30,694 nt of DNA from Gelatoporia subvermispora B (lineage: Eukaryota; Basidiomycota; Agaricomycetes; Polyporales; Gelatoporiaceae). How positions within the stretch are numbered: position 1 is the first letter of the stretch; every line of letters begins with the position of its first letter. The translations under genes were made by a program, and so were the position numbers. Shown here piece after piece: positions 21,600 to 30,694 of this stretch. The stretch lies in contig KB445816.1 in assembly GCA_000320605.2 (NCBI GenBank), positions 184,275 through 214,968 on the forward strand, in the 5' to 3' direction. The notes beneath the pieces are model-generated. The model had not been told where the DNA came from, searched no databases, and saw only the letters and a list, made by a program, of their open reading frames with translations.

Positions 21600-21790
21600 T
21601 GTACCTGCAGTGCACGAGACCCGTCTGCGCTGCTCGAACGCCTCCGATGCCAACCTGGACGCGATCGAACGCATTCGAATTCAGGACGCGTCACCCATCA
21701 CGCGGGCCTCAGGGCAGGCACTTTCGCGTTTTTCCATGCTATGATGTTCCATTGTCGCCCAAGCCAGGCCTCCGCGGACGCTCGCAGCTA
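21600..21790 (+). repeat. Partial third copy of the segment's 3' part
   Basis: This stretch aligns with 16690-16810 and 29140-29270. Shared features are CTGCTCG followed by a spaced CCTGGA(C/G)...CGATCG stretch and (C/T)TCAGGGCAGGCA with TTTCGCG/TCTCGCG and a GCGTTTT tract. It is more diverged than the other two copies and lacks the DUF6533 gene. Confidence 0.5.
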
Positions 21791-21959
21791 TGGTCCACGC
21801 TTGCTCCTCCTCCTCCTTGCTCAACGGCGCTCTGTTGCTTGCTTCGTGATACAATTTGTGCTCCACCGATAGCCTGCAACTATTCAACGCCGAACTCTCC
21901 CCATGCCTGTGGACTGCGGACGACCCATGTCACCCGTGACTTGTTGCTTGCTGCAGTGG

Positions 21960-22360
21960 ATCTCGAGTACTGTCTGACTCTTGTTTACTATCGCGGCCGA
22001 GCAGGAATTCCGACACAACGTCACTCAAACCCTTCTAATTTATGCGAGGATATCTTCACTGGCTACGCTGACGACCTTGAGTCTGGTTGGGATGCGTTCT
22101 TTGGGTTGAGCGATCCTGGTAAGTCGACCGTAGGCGGCGGACTTGAGCCAAGGGCTGCTCATCTCATCTCACAAACAGCTCTGCCCGATTTGCGCGGTTT
22201 GCTTGCTACTGAGAGCTTGGGGAAACCGTCTTCTGGACGGCCTGGTGAAGAAGAAGATCCCCGGGCCCTATGACCTCAAATCTCCGAAAGATCTGGTCGG
22301 ACGAAGCTCAGCCATGCCCTCGCAGCAAGTTACAACGTACAGGATCCCCCTATGATTTCT
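21960..22360 (+). CDS. Unassigned spliced coding stretch
   Basis: One frame reads GRAGIPTQRHSNPSNLCED then IFTGYADDLESGWDAFFGLS, ending DP at a consensus donor (GTAAGT at 22119). An acceptor before 22216 restores frame (G|CT) and gives WGNRLLDGLVKKKIPGPYDL followed by KSPKDLVGRSSAMPSQQVTT. Composition and the frame-restoring splice make this look like real coding sequence, but I recognise no family. The start is not defined. Downstream to about 22735 the frame shifts; a piece ending RSYLGLWDWLWTYDKHW at 22719 could be its C-terminus. It may be a broken gene. Confidence 0.35.
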
Positions 22361-22760
22361 CTCTGACGGTCGTGTAGCACCATCTGCATGTGCCCATCCG
22401 ATAATCGAGGCCACGTACGCGCGCAAATCTTGACTGCCGCAAAACGGTGCTGCTTGCGGCGCTTACTCTCGCGCATCCCTCACTCTTTTCGCTGGCCCTG
22501 GTCATGCAATCTGGCCGCCATCTACTGGCTACCTCCCGACAGCCAAAGGACCCTCGTGAAGCGTGCTGCGAGCCTCATGCTGAAGTGCGGACACCACACG
22601 TTGTTTGTGTCCTGCGGAGAGGTCCTAGAGCACCCGATAGGCTCGAAACATTCTTCTCCGATTTGCGGAGCTATCTGGGGCTGTGGGACTGGCTATGGAC
22701 TTACGACAAGCACTGGTGACGATTGTGGCTGATTATGTACAAGTGTGTTTGCTGTATTCT

Positions 22761-22778
22761 CGTCTCAAATGTGAGACG
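22761..22778. repeat. 7-bp inverted repeat, 4-base loop
   Basis: CGTCTCA and TGAGACG around AATG. Short, and may be coincidental. It lies just after the end of the unassigned coding stretch. Confidence 0.5.
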
Positions 22779-23522
22779 GGGAGGAGCGAGATTCTGTGTC
22801 CTGTGCGCGGTACTATATCAATTGAATTCATTTGTTGGGCAGGCTGAAAAATGTTACGGACTTGGCCCTCTCACCTTTGACAAATGTGCGCATGACCGCA
22901 CGAAGATCACATAATCTTTATACGAACGCTCCAGATTGACGAGGCGGGCTCACAAGAGGGCAACAGCGTCCCCGGATCCGGAGGCATACGGATAGGTCAA
23001 TACAGGAGGCGTACGATATGTGCGGCCACACCGACTAGCCGTCCATCAACAGCTAAAGATACTGTATTGAGTATGTACGGGCCTTCCGTCCTTGTATCGG
23101 AGGCACTGGGCAGTGGGACGTGTCTGTACGTGCATGTTACCTTGTCATCAGAGCCTGTTCTCACATATCAACCCTCTCCCTTCTCTACCTACTCTGCGCA
23201 GAATCTGAGACTTCGTCGGGTCGGACACAGGCATCTGTACGGGCATCGGAGAGACGCCACGCTGTTGTAAAGCCCAGGAACCGCGGTCGAACATAAACTT
23301 GCACGTGCTTCGCGAAGCAGACGTTGACCGCATTGTTGCATAAGGATCCGAAGATGGATCAGGGAGATTCGTTTCAGGAGTATCTTGACACGCTGACGGA
23401 CGGAGTCTAGGGAGGACGTCAGACCAACCGAGACACGGCGGACTGAGACGATACACGCACCGACAAACCGTCAAGTCAAAGCGCAGCACCAGTAACTGGC
23501 ACGCGTTCCACGGACAGGGAAC

Positions 23523-23539
23523 GAAAGGTTGAACCTTTC
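23523..23539. repeat. 8-bp inverted repeat around a single base
   Basis: GAAAGGTT G AACCTTTC. A near-perfect palindrome in sequence with no gene. Possibly a protein-binding site, possibly chance. Confidence 0.5.
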
Positions 23540-24599
23540 AACTGTTCGAAGATGTGTGCCAAATCTAGTTCGACATTCTGTGTGTCTGAGAGCAAACGGC
23601 ACTTGACCGCATCTTACGAGCAAACATCAGTTACGAGAACTGCATTGTGATCTTGAGGAGGACAGTATGAGTCAGTAACTCAGTCTAAAGAACACAGTCA
23701 AAGAGACCTGTGAGAGTCGATATATTCTCTCGCCTTCGATCTGGCGCGTTGTAGGACCGGTGTTGCAGTTGACGAGTGCTGTGGGTGACTACGTGCATTG
23801 CCGAGCTGCATTGTGTTGGCTTGCGCTACGAACTGTCAAGGTTGACATCGGTGAGAGAGCATACGGAGAGGGTTCCCATCAGCAGACCAGCGAAACGATC
23901 TTGTATGAGGGCTACGTGCAGATTCAGATATTTAGTCCGATATGATCCTATGGACAGAGCGAATGCCCTTTGGTATGATAGCGCAGTGATAGGACCATGC
24001 GCTGGTTGCAACAATTAAGGCCCCGAACAGTCCGAACAAGTGATGTTACAGCGGCATTGGATCGTCTCGTTAGAGCACTGTTGCTGGGAGACAGGTGTGT
24101 ATACACGAAAGAAAGAACTCAAATTCGGAACTAAGAGACACCGAGGGATCACATGACGGAAACATAAGCCCTTCCGCGTATATGTACGCAATTGTGCCAT
24201 ACTCTCAAGAGTACCGTCGCGTATTCAAGCCAAATGCCTGAGCTTTCTATAAACTTGCACAGAAGGAGGTCTAGAGCAATGAAATCAGCGCCTAGACTAA
24301 CAAGCGTTACTGCAATGTGCCATGAATTGTGGTCGGCACATTACTGAACGTAAATATAAAGCTTCCGAGGCGCACCGATTTTAGCAGGGCTCGATCGGGC
24401 TGAAGCGACAGTCGCCGAATTCACCTTGCATCCTATGAGAAGATGCATCGGACTCACTTAGTGAACACGCGTAGACTGCCAGGCACTGCACAGATAGTAA
24501 TAAATCGTGATGGCTGCGAGCCCATCTGCGACCGGTTGTCATTATTAACAACTGGCCCTGTACCTGCAGGCAGTAGACTTCAATAATCATCATGGCGAG

Positions 24600-24820
24600 G
24601 GCAACTGATGAGATACCTGTTACCGGCAACCGTCCTGCATCACCTTAGGGCTGTAGTTCGTCAACAAGAGCCACCCTTCGTCGCTAAGCATAAACGCAGT
24701 TGATAGTACCTGCTTGCGAGGCCGGACCTCATTCCCATAGGTGCGGACGACCAAGACACAGCAGGCAACGAGAGAGCATGCGATGACACAGCCCAGAGGC
24801 AGTTGCACTGCCACCGCGCG
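24600..24820 (-). pseudogene. Possible membrane-protein exon, relic
   Basis: The minus strand reads LGCVIACSLVACCVLVVRTY followed by GNEVRPRKQ and a possible donor (GTACTA). This is a hydrophobic helix ending in the RTY...R.R pattern common in basidiomycete multi-span proteins of the DUF6533 type. After an intron-like gap, SSVALAMMIIEVYCLQ is another hydrophobic stretch. No start, stop or signature exon was found, so this is probably a fragment. Confidence 0.25.
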
Positions 24821-25900
24821 CTCGGCCCTCAGATCCAGATCTGAGCAAGCGCATCAGCTCTCAAGCGCTCGTTCACTGCACTTGCGTCATTGGGCAATTA
24901 CTTGATCAACGACATTTTGTGAGCCATCGAACTGCTTCGCCGCTCTCACTCGGAAGAACGTCGGCTCGTTCTGTTTGACCTCCCAGCTTGGCTGGAACTG
25001 GCGCGCCGCGCAATCGGCACCCAGTTGAGACCGCCGTCAGCAGATCTGTCATTGCGATTCAAGGGGACGCACTGCTACACGAGCCTTTGGGAGCAGTACT
25101 TTGCCGAGTGGATAGGCCCTTCCGCATCTGGCCCAATGAGACGGTCAGCTCATCTTGACATGACATGGGTCGTTAACCACGTCAGTCCGGACTCGTGTGC
25201 GACTGCATGCGCCGGAGCGCGCCGGGGAGGTTGGACGATTCGAACAACGCGAGTGAGTCTCGGTCTTCGCTCTGCTGCAAAGGGCCGTGGACACATCCAT
25301 GAATCTGTTGACCTTCCCCTGACTGATACATCAGGAGATGCAGTTACCTTGCGCGTTCATCTCAGCTCTCGGGCTCCCCCGTCTACCTGAACGGTCCAAG
25401 CATGACGAGAAGATCAGATAGGAGCGGCTGGCAGGCTGTGAGTAAAAGCGATGTCCAATCATCGCTCAGACTACTGAGTCCATATGCCGTGCTACGGTCC
25501 ATCCTGTGACCGCTTCGTTCAACAGCTCCACCAACATGAGGCGGCATCCTGAGACCTGGCAGCATTACCTGCAGCTCTCCAGGTAAGCAAACGAAGGTAT
25601 TCTTTCACACAAGGACCTAATGGCGTGCTCGATTTATTAGCTTGGTATCCCCAGGAGCGTTGCATCACTCGGAAGGGCTGCCGTACACATCAACGAGATG
25701 CCCCATGTGATTGTAAGAACTGTTGAACTATCCGCAGCCTCAGTTGACCTTGTTGCTCACCTTGAATATGAGATATGTTGAGTATGAAATATGAATGAGC
25801 TGAATGTTTACCTACTGTGCAACGCTGTGGTCGCGTGATGGCTCGGTGCTACGGGTTTGCCTGATGTGATAAGTGAATCTCTGATGTTCCTGGGTCGAGC
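24821..25900. other. 5' part of copy B, no intact gene
   Basis: Matches 12000-13230. The plus frame 25025-25390 (LSLRFKGT..., CAGARRGGWTIRTTRVSLGL) corresponds to LPLRFKGT... and CAGTRQGAQTIQTTRASLGL in copy A, so a coding ancestor is possible, but the frames diverge between these blocks and no start, domain or family is evident. The reading frame after ATGTCTAATCA in copy A (12605) has an early stop in copy B. Confidence 0.4.
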
Positions 25901-25921
25901 ATATATATATATATGCGCTGA
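25901..25921 (+). promoter_or_regulatory. (AT)7 microsatellite and TATA-type element of DUF6533 gene B
   Basis: Seven AT units run into TATATATGCGCTGA (25908-25921), about 55-70 bases before the ATG at 25975. Copy A has a shorter AT run in the same place, so the repeat length has changed since duplication. Confidence 0.6.
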
Positions 25922-25974
25922 AATTTCCATCTATGACCTCACAAAGGTACTGAATTTTGCTCTCGCCCGCGACA

Positions 25975-27773
25975 ATGGCTGCAATCTACGGCCCACTGGC
26001 GACCCAGATAGCTAGCTTGGTCAGCTCCGGGTAAGTGATGGCAGCCAAAAATGCCTATCCCGCTGACAGGACATGTCGTATTCTCCCTGAAGTGTTATCG
26101 ACAACTATTGCGCTGTCGCCTCTGTTGGTACGTTGCACACACAAAGTCTGCAATGCATGTGAATGACCCCGCGTTCATAGCCCTCGTGCTTTACGATCAC
26201 ATCTGCACGATCCCTCAGGAGATGCAGCTCATATGGGGAAGCAAAGTAACCAGCACCATGGTCCTATTCCACGCGAACCGGTGGTTGATCCTGGCATATA
26301 CAATCCTGAACATTGTGGATATGTTTTTGCATCCCGGGACAATTGTTGTGAGCGCTTTGATCTTGCCTGAGCTCGCACCCATTGACGCAGGTCGTCCCAG
26401 AGGTCAGATCCCTATTCACCACGAAAACCCGGACCTGAATCATGCATCTGACCTTCGATTCTCAGCTGTGCGGTGCTAGTCTACATCTCATATGCGCTTG
26501 ATTTATGCTTGTTCGCCCTGTGGGCAGGTGAGCCAGAACTACGCATACATTGGGTAGCAATTGACGAGCCTCGATAGCATTTTCGGGAATCCGTGTCTAT
26601 GCGCTCAGCGGAGGCAGCCGATTGCTGTCACTCGCTGTCGCATTGCTGAGCTTGGTGCCCGTGGGTACGAATGCGGTGGGCTTGAAATGTGTGCAGGTCT
26701 CATAGACAGGGCATTGAGCGCTGCGCACCTTGAATAGTACGGTCAATTCTACAAAATCAGTTTCCAGCCGGTCACTTTCCCGGTGCTTGTGGTACAATGC
26801 CTGGGTACTCGGGACATATCCGAGACAACAGAAACGAGGTTCGTGAGCAAGTCACCACTGCATAACCCACGACTAATGTCTCTCCTCTACGTAGATGTAC
26901 GTCCCTGTCGTTATGCGATTCCGGGCTGACATGTTTGCAGTAGAGATCAGCACCCGAGTGCCCGTCATCATAGCAGACATTGTTGTCCTAGTGCTCACAT
27001 GGTGTAAAACATGGGCTACGGTACGGATGGCCCGCGAGCACAATGTGAAGACGCCACTCATGAATCTGCTTCTCCGGGATGGTGCGTCATCGAGGCTTGC
27101 TCCCCTCCATCAGACCTCATGAGTATGCATTAGGCACATTGTATTTTACGTCAGTCAAATCCATCCACAAATTGACTGTATGCTGAACACACTGTTCAGA
27201 TGTCTCTTGTCCCTCAACCTATTGAACATCGTCGGGAAGATGACTAATGTATGCAATCTTCTATTGCTATCGCCTGACATAACTATCACTTCCTGATACA
27301 TGGAGTACAGGTATTCACATTTGCCGTTGCATTCTCAACACCGTAAACAGACCTTTCTCATCAGTCGCATTCGCTAAGTTCATTTGTATTGCAGGCTGTC
27401 CTCGATTATCATCACGCACTTCCTCCTCAACCTCCGTCAGCTCGCGCATGGTTCACCGGATGACGCTTCCTGTCCATCCTTCGTGCGAGATGGGACACCT
27501 GACCCGATCCACTCTCAGACATCGAGCTTGCGATTCGGGTCGTTCGTGGGGAATATGGGCGAGTCACTCATGGATGGCTCCGAGGATGACGACCGGGACG
27601 TGGCTTGGGACGACGACGTACAAGACAATGTAGACAACGCGCGCCTCGACGCCCAGATCATACACGATTTGCCAGATGCTTCCGCAGCCCCGGTTGGTGA
27701 CCCTTTGCCTGAAGAGGTCATGGAGGGCGAAACGCGACTCGATCGAGCGGCGGATGTCGGGCACCTCGTGTAA
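25975..27773 (+). CDS. DUF6533 family membrane protein, copy B
   Basis: Paralogue of the 13298 gene with the same exon layout. Exon 1 gives MAAIYGPLATQIASLVSS, joined in frame to TCRILPEVLSTTIAL. The signature ALVLYDHICTI...LIWGSK...LFHANRWLILAY follows; exon 3 ends near 26347. Then come CAVLVYISYALDLCLFALWA, FSGIRVYALSGGSRL...LVPVGTNA, VPVIIADIVVLVLTWCKTW, NVKTPLMNLLLRDG, TLYFT, CLLSLNLLNIVG, FTFAVAFSTP and SIIITHFLLNLRQLAHG. The acidic tail GESLMDGSEDDDRD leads to a stop at 27773. Replacements relative to copy A are largely conservative and no stop interrupts the joined exons, so both copies look preserved. The exon 2/3 and 26348-26466 junctions are not settled. The family's function is unknown; a plasma- or endomembrane location is inferred from the helices. 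Confidence 0.8.
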
Positions 27774-29565
27774 GCATTCTGGTGTCTTCCGTGGAGGTGA
27801 GCGTTATGCTATCGACCTGTGAGCCTTCCGTGATGATCAGTCTCACAGAGCTTTAGTACTACTTCTTGATCATATTCCCTCGCGCTATTTATTCGGTTCC
27901 GCCCGGAGCAGACCTCCCACCTAAACCATTCTCTTCTTGGTCATACGTGCATGGAAATCCTATTCCCACTGTCAGAACGGGGATGTAGTTCATGTTTATC
28001 TACCATCACCTATCACGATCACAGTAGAGCCGATAGGGGGGTCGCAAAGGCCGTATTTATTCAGATATCTCGTTACTACACCTATTGGTCTCCACTACTC
28101 GTTCGCTAAATCATGGCGTGCAGCTTAGCGGGGGACTCACAGCTCACTGTCGTTCTCCTTCTTGCTCGACCATAGTTAAGAAGATCGGTTGTCAGTTGCA
28201 GTTGCAGAGGTGACGGTGTCCTCAGGGGTGGCGACACCGATCTCATCCTCACATGCAACCACGTTGGACGTCCTCGGTTACCTGTTGTCAGGGTTTGAAA
28301 CTCGCCTCGTTACGTATCTTCCAGGTTCGTGAGAGAAGAAAGACTCCTTCACTAGCAGGGTTCCTCACGTGAAGTGCCTGATGTCAAGAGTGGGTTGCTA
28401 GGACGTGTTTGACTTGGTGTGGAGCATTGTTGGTGCAGTCGGCATCGCCGAGGGCTTATATATGCGCTGAATACGGACTGCGTGTACTGTTCCGCCGCTA
28501 ACTGGAGATAGCAAGAGTATGAGAACGACCTTAGCATGGAACAGACCGCTTTGCTCCTCGGCACGTACCACGCATAGGCAGATCCCCTGGCTTGACAGAT
28601 AGCAATAAGCAGCGAGACTTCCGTCACCAAGAGATCTAGGGTCAGACAGGAAGATGCGACACACCTATGGCGGTGTCCGTACACTCGTCTACCCTGGTGC
28701 CCGTCTGTACAGTCCCGATGACGACAGTATCAGGAAAACATCGATTCTACTTGCCTGCCTTTGTGGTCCTTGGGCGCGACTTTGAAGCTTTTTGGCGCGC
28801 AACAGGGCAGTGAAGGCGCCAGCAAGCCTCGAAAGGCAGGTATAAGGCGTCAAAGTCAACGCGATGTTTTCCTGATGAGCGCGTCCGACGCGTCCAAGCG
28901 TCCCTCCGCGTGATCATGAGGTGAAGTCGGGGGAGGATTGGCCTGCAGGGACTGATGTAGAAGTGTATGCTTTTTTGGCTGACGTCCGAGTACCAAGGCC
29001 CTGGCAATCGCACAAAATCCAGATCGTGTGTGCGCTGGCTTCGAAAGACGATGCCGCATGAATCGTACAGAAAGTGATACTAGCACTGGATATCCGTGAG
29101 AGAAGATATTACTGACAGAGAAGACCTGCAGCGCGCAACAAGCCCAGCAGGAAGCTGGTTTGAGCTGCTCGACCTTCTGCATCATTGCACTCCTGGAGAC
29201 ACGATCGAGCCCGTCACGTGTGTCTGATCTGTGTCTGCTTCAGGGCAGGCACTCTTGTGCTTGCGCGTTCTCCCCGCCTGGTCGATGCTTGCAGCTCTGA
29301 CCGGCAATGACTCCCTGAAGGAGATCTAACGACGCCCCACATTTTTGTCTGGAGTCTGGACGGGCGACTTCACTAGCTACCTCTCGCCCGCTGCAAAGGA
29401 TCCCAGTTGTTGGCGCTCTACCATTGGCGGGCGACATGGACTTATGCTGAGCAGCGATCAAAGCGTTGTGGTGCTTACGGGTCCCCCCTTCGACAATCTG
29501 CATCCCAGCGACGTTGAGGGCTTTATCCCATGAATTTTCTGAATTTGGCCATGCGCGACTGCCTG
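27774..29565. other. 3' part of copy B, no supported gene
   Basis: Conserved with 15097-17165. No frame on either strand is kept in both copies over a useful length. Contains the second TATATATGCGCTGA element. Confidence 0.5.
28457..28470 (+). promoter_or_regulatory. Second TATA/GCGC element, copy B
   Basis: TATATATGCGCTGA, identical to the gene B promoter element apart from the AT run, about 690 bases after the DUF6533 stop. A counterpart is at 15864-15880 in copy A. Confidence 0.45.
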
Positions 29566-30298
29566 GCGGGCAGGCCATAGTGATAAATATAATCCATGGC
29601 CGGTCTTTTTGTCTCAAGCTTAGTTCTGAATGTTCTGCTTTCATTCAGTATTAGATTGGATGCTAGGGGGCCGAATATGCCAAGCTCACCTGCCATCAAC
29701 TGCGTTGCGCGATACCTTCACCATGTCCTCCTTGAGAATATGGTCTTATTTACGATTAAAACAATTACAGTTGCTAGTACAGATATGCCCTCGGATCTCC
29801 AGGTTAGCCCGTCACCGCTACAACTCGAACCTCAGGTCCAAGGCTTGACAAGTCCTCTCATAATTTGGAAGCAGGTGTCATCGTCACCTGAGTCTGGTCC
29901 TACGCCATCTTTTCAGTGACAGCAGTCCTATCCCGATGTGATTGTCCTTCGGTGACCTCGTTCTTGTACGGGACACGTAGCACCAACACCTCTATACGGG
30001 CAGTGTTGTAGAGCCCAGAGAGTCAGGAGGCCGGAGAGTGTGTTCTGACGCAAGTAGCTAATTGGTCGCCACAGCTTCGGCGGCTTCCGGTAGATTAGGC
30101 GCCCGTGCAGACCTTGTGCGCCGCGCTCGTAGTTACCCTCTCGCGCGTTGAACGGGATATACGACGATATATCAGAAGACTCCCGCTGTCAGCCGCGTGC
30201 CCTGACCTCAGCTAGCGGGAAATTTCTACACAATGCGCATATATCACTATCCTGTCATTTGCTCTTGCTTACTCTCAGTGCGACTCTCGCGGCTCGAT
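29566..30298. other. Region before the copia Gag; possible LTR and leader
   Basis: If the downstream element is a complete retrotransposon, its 5' long terminal repeat and primer-binding site should lie here. I could not define repeat ends (the second LTR is outside the window) or a clear tRNA-complementary site. Short open frames at 29596-29919 are unassigned. Confidence 0.4.
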
Positions 30299-30694
30299 AT
30301 GTCTCACGACGCGGCGATAACACTCACGACTGTCAACTTCCCGGCGCTGAGCGATGCCAACTACTCGGAATGGGTTATCCGCATGGAGGCAGAGCTTGTC
30401 CGCAAGGACCTGTGGGATGTCATTGAACTTCCAGCCCCAATGAAGGACCTCAAAACGGAGAAAGAGATAGCTGCCTGGCACGAGTCCCAGTTGGCTGCGC
30501 GGGATGTCACGAAGATGGCGATGGCTCGAGCGGAGATCATTCAGAAGGTGCAAGTCTCGCAGTTGTCTCACATGCGAAGCCGTGACCCGAGGGAGATCTG
30601 GTTGGATTTGGCGAGAATGCATGTTGCGCAAGGTTTGGCGACCCGGTTGCGGTTGCGAAGGCAGTTTTTACGTCTGGTCAAGGACGTGTCGGAG
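30299..30694 (+). CDS. Ty1/copia-type retrotransposon Gag, cut by window end
   Basis: Gag forms the virus-like particle of an LTR retrotransposon. The frame opens at ATG 30299 with MSHDAAITLTTVNFPALSD, followed by NYSEWVIRMEAELVRKDLWD, and stays open for 132 codons to the window edge. The N-terminal F..L...NY..W...M...L...LWD pattern and the later DPREIWLDLARMHVAQGLATRLRLRRQFL stretch are the hallmarks of the copia Gag / UBN2 family. No zinc knuckle, protease, integrase or reverse transcriptase is visible because the window stops first. No lesion is seen in this part. The start is chosen because it is the first ATG before the conserved region. Confidence 0.8.
   Translation, partial: MSHDAAITLTTVNFPALSDANYSEWVIRMEAELVRKDLWDVIELPAPMKDLKTEKEIAAWHESQLAARDVTKMAMARAEIIQKVQVSQLSHMRSRDPREIWLDLARMHVAQGLATRLRLRRQFLRLVKDVSE

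Larger units (their letters stand above)
22361..24804. other. Mostly no supported gene
   Basis: Only short or unrecognised frames, apart from the possible membrane exon at 24600-24820. Small hairpins occur at 22761-22778 and 23523-23539. The minus frame 23148-23489 (113 residues) has no recognised domain. Confidence 0.4.
24805..29565 (+). repeat. Segmental duplication, copy B
   Basis: Counterpart of 11990-17165 in the same orientation, starting at the GCCACCGCGCGCTCG stretch and running through an intact-looking DUF6533 gene to about 29565, where TTTCTGAATTTGGCCATGCGCG still resembles the TCTGGGTTTGGCAACATGCGA of copy A. It lacks the palindrome insertion of copy A. Confidence 0.85.

Noticed and set aside
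1..30694. tRNA, rRNA or CRISPR array
   Set aside because: I looked for tRNA B-box-like GGTTCGAANCC with a matching A box, and for regularly spaced direct repeats, and found none that I could support.

Overview
The window is nuclear DNA of a filamentous fungus, most likely an agaricomycete basidiomycete. The evidence is one housekeeping gene split by 14 short introns (about 35-100 bases, GT...AG), a pair of genes of the basidiomycete-expanded DUF6533 membrane family, and a Ty1/copia-type Gag. No bacterial operon structure, tRNA, rRNA or CRISPR array was seen. The lineage is inferred from protein families recognised by eye; no search was run.

Layout. (1) 193-2560, minus: C-terminal relic of a phospholipase D1 (Spo14-type) gene. 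Its second HKD motif is intact, but the reading frame carries at least three in-frame stops and everything upstream of the second catalytic half is missing, so I call it a pseudogene. (2) 2891-7473, minus: a complete DDB1 gene, the propeller scaffold of CUL4 ubiquitin ligases. Fifteen exons join into one frame of about 1,287 codons. (3) 7474-11990: no recognised gene. About 7850-10130 is a strikingly GC- and CpG-rich block, open in several frames on both strands, with one doubtful spliced minus-strand model. (4) 11990-17165 and 24805-29565: two copies in the same orientation of a roughly 5-kb segment, each with one apparently intact DUF6533 gene (13298-15096 and 25975-27773). Copy A also carries an insertion with nested perfect palindromes. 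(5) 17165-24805, between the copies: decayed paralogous pieces, a 34-bp tandem duplication, a short third copy of the segment's 3' part near 21600-21790, and one unassigned spliced coding stretch at about 21960-22360. (6) 30299-30694, plus: start of a Ty1/copia Gag, cut by the window end.

The left 7.5 kb is conserved and gene-dense. The right 20 kb is accessory: duplicated, repeat-bearing and mostly decayed. DDB1 works in nuclear ubiquitin ligases and DNA repair; the DUF6533 proteins are predicted multi-span membrane proteins of unknown function; nothing links them functionally. The best candidate for something under-described is the DUF6533 segmental duplication with its repeated TATA motif and the palindrome-bearing insertion.
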